A stretch of 64,000 nucleotides of DNA from Synaphobranchus kaupii. Lineage: Eukaryota > Chordata > Actinopteri > Anguilliformes > Synaphobranchidae. Shown here one piece after another: positions 62,400 to 64,000 of this stretch. The notes beneath the pieces were generated by a model that was not told the origin of the DNA, made no database searches, and saw nothing but the letters and a program-made list of their open reading frames with translations. Numbering within the stretch: position 1 is the first letter of the stretch; each line of letters starts with the position of its first letter. A program made the position numbers and the translations under genes. The stretch spans positions 2,650,676-2,714,675 of the forward strand of contig JAINUF010000027.1 in NCBI GenBank assembly GCA_029718625.1, in the 5' to 3' direction.

Positions 62400-64000
62400 G
62401 ACGCTTGCCTCAAACCAATTTTAGTGTTGTCAAAGTCATTATAGCTCAAATATACAGTTGATTCATTTTTAAATTTTCCGTTTGTAAATTTTAAATGAAT
62501 TTTTCTTCAAATTTAAAATGCAAACATTTCAATAGCTTCTGTGACATGTGACTAAGATGCCTCAAACCAACTGTAATGTTGTCAGATACATTCTCCAATT
62601 TACAAGCAATGCTTGTTCCAATTTTCCTTTTGTAAATTTTAAATAGATTTTTATTCAAAATAAAAGCACTAAAATTTCAATAGCTTCTGTGACATATGAT
62701 GAAGACTCTTATGCCTCAAACCAATTTTAGTGTTGTCAAAGATGTTATAGCTCAGATATACAATTGATTAATTTTTAAATTTTCCATTTGTAAATTTTGA
62801 ATTAATTTTTCTTCAAATTTAAAATGCAAACATTTCAATAGCTTCTGTGACATGTGACTAAGATGCCTCAAACCAACTGTAATGTTGTCAGATGCATTCT
62901 CCAATTTACAAGCAATGCTTTTTCCAATTTTCCTTTTGTAAATTTTAAATAGATTTTTATTCAAAATAAAAGCACTAAAATTTTAATAGCTTCTGTGACA
63001 TATGATGAAGACGCATGCCTCAAACCAATTTTAGTGTTGTCAAAGATGTTATAGCTCAAATACACAGTTGATTAATTTTTTAATTTTCCATTTGTAAATT
63101 TTGAATGAATTTTTCTTCAAATTTAAAATGCAAACATTTCAATAGCTTCTGTGACATGTGACTAAGATGCCTCAAACCAACTGTAATGTTGTCAGATGCA
63201 TTCTCCAATTTACAAGCAATGCTTTTTCCAATTTTCCTTTTGTAAATTTTAAATAGATTTTTATTCAAAATAAAAGCACTAAAATTTCAATAGCTTCTGT
63301 GACATATGATGAAGACGCTTGCCTCAAACCAATTTTAGTGTTGTCAAAGTCATTATAGCTCAAATATACAATTGATTCATTTTTAAATTTTCCGTTTGTA
63401 AATTTTAAATGAATTTTTCTTCAAATTTAAAATGCAAACATTTCAATAGCTTCTGTGACATGTGACTAAGATGCCTCAAACCAACTGTAATGTTGTCAGA
63501 TGCATTCTCCAATTTACAAGCAATGCTTTTTCCAATTTTCCTTTTGTAAATTTTAAATAGATTTTTATTCAAAATAAAAGCACTAAAATTTTAATAGCTT
63601 CTGTGACATATGATGAAAACGCATGCCTCAAACCAATCTTAGTGTTGTCAAAGATGTTATAGCTCAAATACACAGTTGATTCATTTTTTAATTTTCCATT
63701 TGTAAATTTTGAATGAACTTTTCTTCAAATTTAAAATGCAAACATTTCAATAGCTTCTGTGACATGTGACTAAGATGCCTCAAACCAACTGTAATGTTGT
63801 CAGATGCATTCTCCAATTTACAAGCAATGCTTTGTCCAATTTTCCTTTTGTAAATTTTAAATAGATTTTTATTCAAAATAAAAGCACTAAAATTTCAATA
63901 GCTTCTGTGACATATGATGAAGACGCTTGCCTCAAACCAATTTTAGTGTTGTCAAAGTCATTATAGCTCAAATATACAGTTGATTCATTTTTAAATTTTC
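62400..64000 (+). repeat. 1826 bp higher-order copy, cut by window end
   Basis: Repeats 60.57-62.17 kb at a constant +1826, with the same order of GACTCTTATGCC, GCTTGCC, GATGAAAACGC and GCTTTGTCC units. I noticed no differences. Confidence 0.8.

Larger units (their letters stand above)
1..64000 (+). repeat. Satellite array, 304 bp A-B dimer with C-D-E trimers, spans whole window
   Basis: Head-to-tail half-units of about 152 bp fill every base; no inversion and no unique DNA was found. The 304 bp dimer is A (151 bp, starts GATGCCTCAAACCAACTG) plus B (153 bp, starts GCATGCCTCAAACCAA). Three boxes recur in each half-unit: CCTCAAACCA near the start, TGTTGTCA about 20 bp later, and a 3' box containing TTCTGTGACAT. 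From my consensus the dimer has 83 G/C in 304 (27%). The size near one nucleosome per half-unit, the homogenisation and the nested higher-order repeats resemble centromeric or pericentromeric satellites such as primate alpha satellite; the centromeric role is inference. No family is recognised. Confidence 0.97.
53277..64000 (+). repeat. Thirty-five B-A dimers plus partial B, no C-D-E
   Basis: 10,648 bp = 35 x 304, plus five 2 bp insertions, minus two single-base deletions (TTTAAAGC units near 55,302 and 57,125). A 76 bp partial B follows (63925-64000). The insertions make B starts such as GACTCTTATGCC (near 54,188, 57,837, 59,358, 60,881, 62,706). Other recurring markers: GCTTGCC with CAATTGATTC, AATTTTAATAGC, GATGAAAACGC with CAATCTTAG, TGAACTTTTCTTC, and GCTTTGTCC. 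The array continues beyond the window. Confidence 0.93.

Noticed and set aside
1..64000. CRISPR-like array
   Set aside because: Units of 152-304 bp are fully repeated with no unique spacers, no leader and no cas genes.
1..64000. Bacterial or phage origin, promoters, terminators, tRNA or rRNA genes
   Set aside because: TATA-like and hairpin-like AT stretches occur in every unit, as expected at 27% G+C. No operon, ribosome-binding context, rRNA or tRNA-like fold was found.

Overview
The whole 64 kb window is one uninterrupted, AT-rich tandem satellite array. All units point the same way, and the array runs off both ends of the window. I see no convincing gene, RNA gene, transposon or unique sequence. 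The basic unit is a 304 bp dimer made of two related half-units of about 152 bp: A (151 bp) and B (153 bp). The consensus dimer counts to about 27% G+C. All half-units share a CCTCAAACCA box, a TGTTGTCA box, and a 3'-terminal box of the form AATAGYTTCTGTRWCATRTGA. This size and layered organisation are typical of eukaryotic centromeric or pericentromeric satellites. The sequence shows a eukaryote, but I cannot name the clade. I do not recognise the satellite family.

A second element interrupts the A-B dimers 24 times: a 436 bp trimer C-D-E (150+152+134 bp). C is an A-class half-unit and D a B-class half-unit, so C-D reads as an older, diverged sister of the A-B dimer. E is a shortened chimera with a D/B-like front and an A-like tail. 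Two further truncated D-E pairs lack C.

Layout. (I) 1-25,390: long A-B tracts with C-D-E entered from a B unit, except that the last tract ends in A. This part contains tandem duplications of 3344, 1197 and 2412 bp and a 912 bp (three-dimer) higher-order repeat. (II) 25,391-31,8xx: C-D-E is now entered from an A unit. A 3226 bp higher-order unit is present twice and partly a third time, and includes a C/A hybrid, the truncated D-E and a B/A deletion fusion. (III) about 31.86-53.28 kb: an 8547 bp mega-unit (about 31.86-42.66 and 42.66-51.21 kb), whose first copy carries an extra internal 2256 bp tandem duplication, followed by a partial continuation. (IV) 53,277-64,000: exactly 35 B-A dimers plus a partial B, with no C-D-E, organised in 5-, 6- and 10-dimer higher-order repeats.

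The lengths close to the base. Every tract equals a whole number of half-units after counting a few single-base indels and the 3 bp difference between the A-type and B-type tails. The most informative feature is how the array rearranges. Abnormal joins (A-A, A-C, A-D) switch tail type at or just after the conserved 3' box, which points to repeated unequal exchange or template switching there. The recurrent short open frames (62-86 codons on both strands) are by-products of the repeat and are not annotated as genes.
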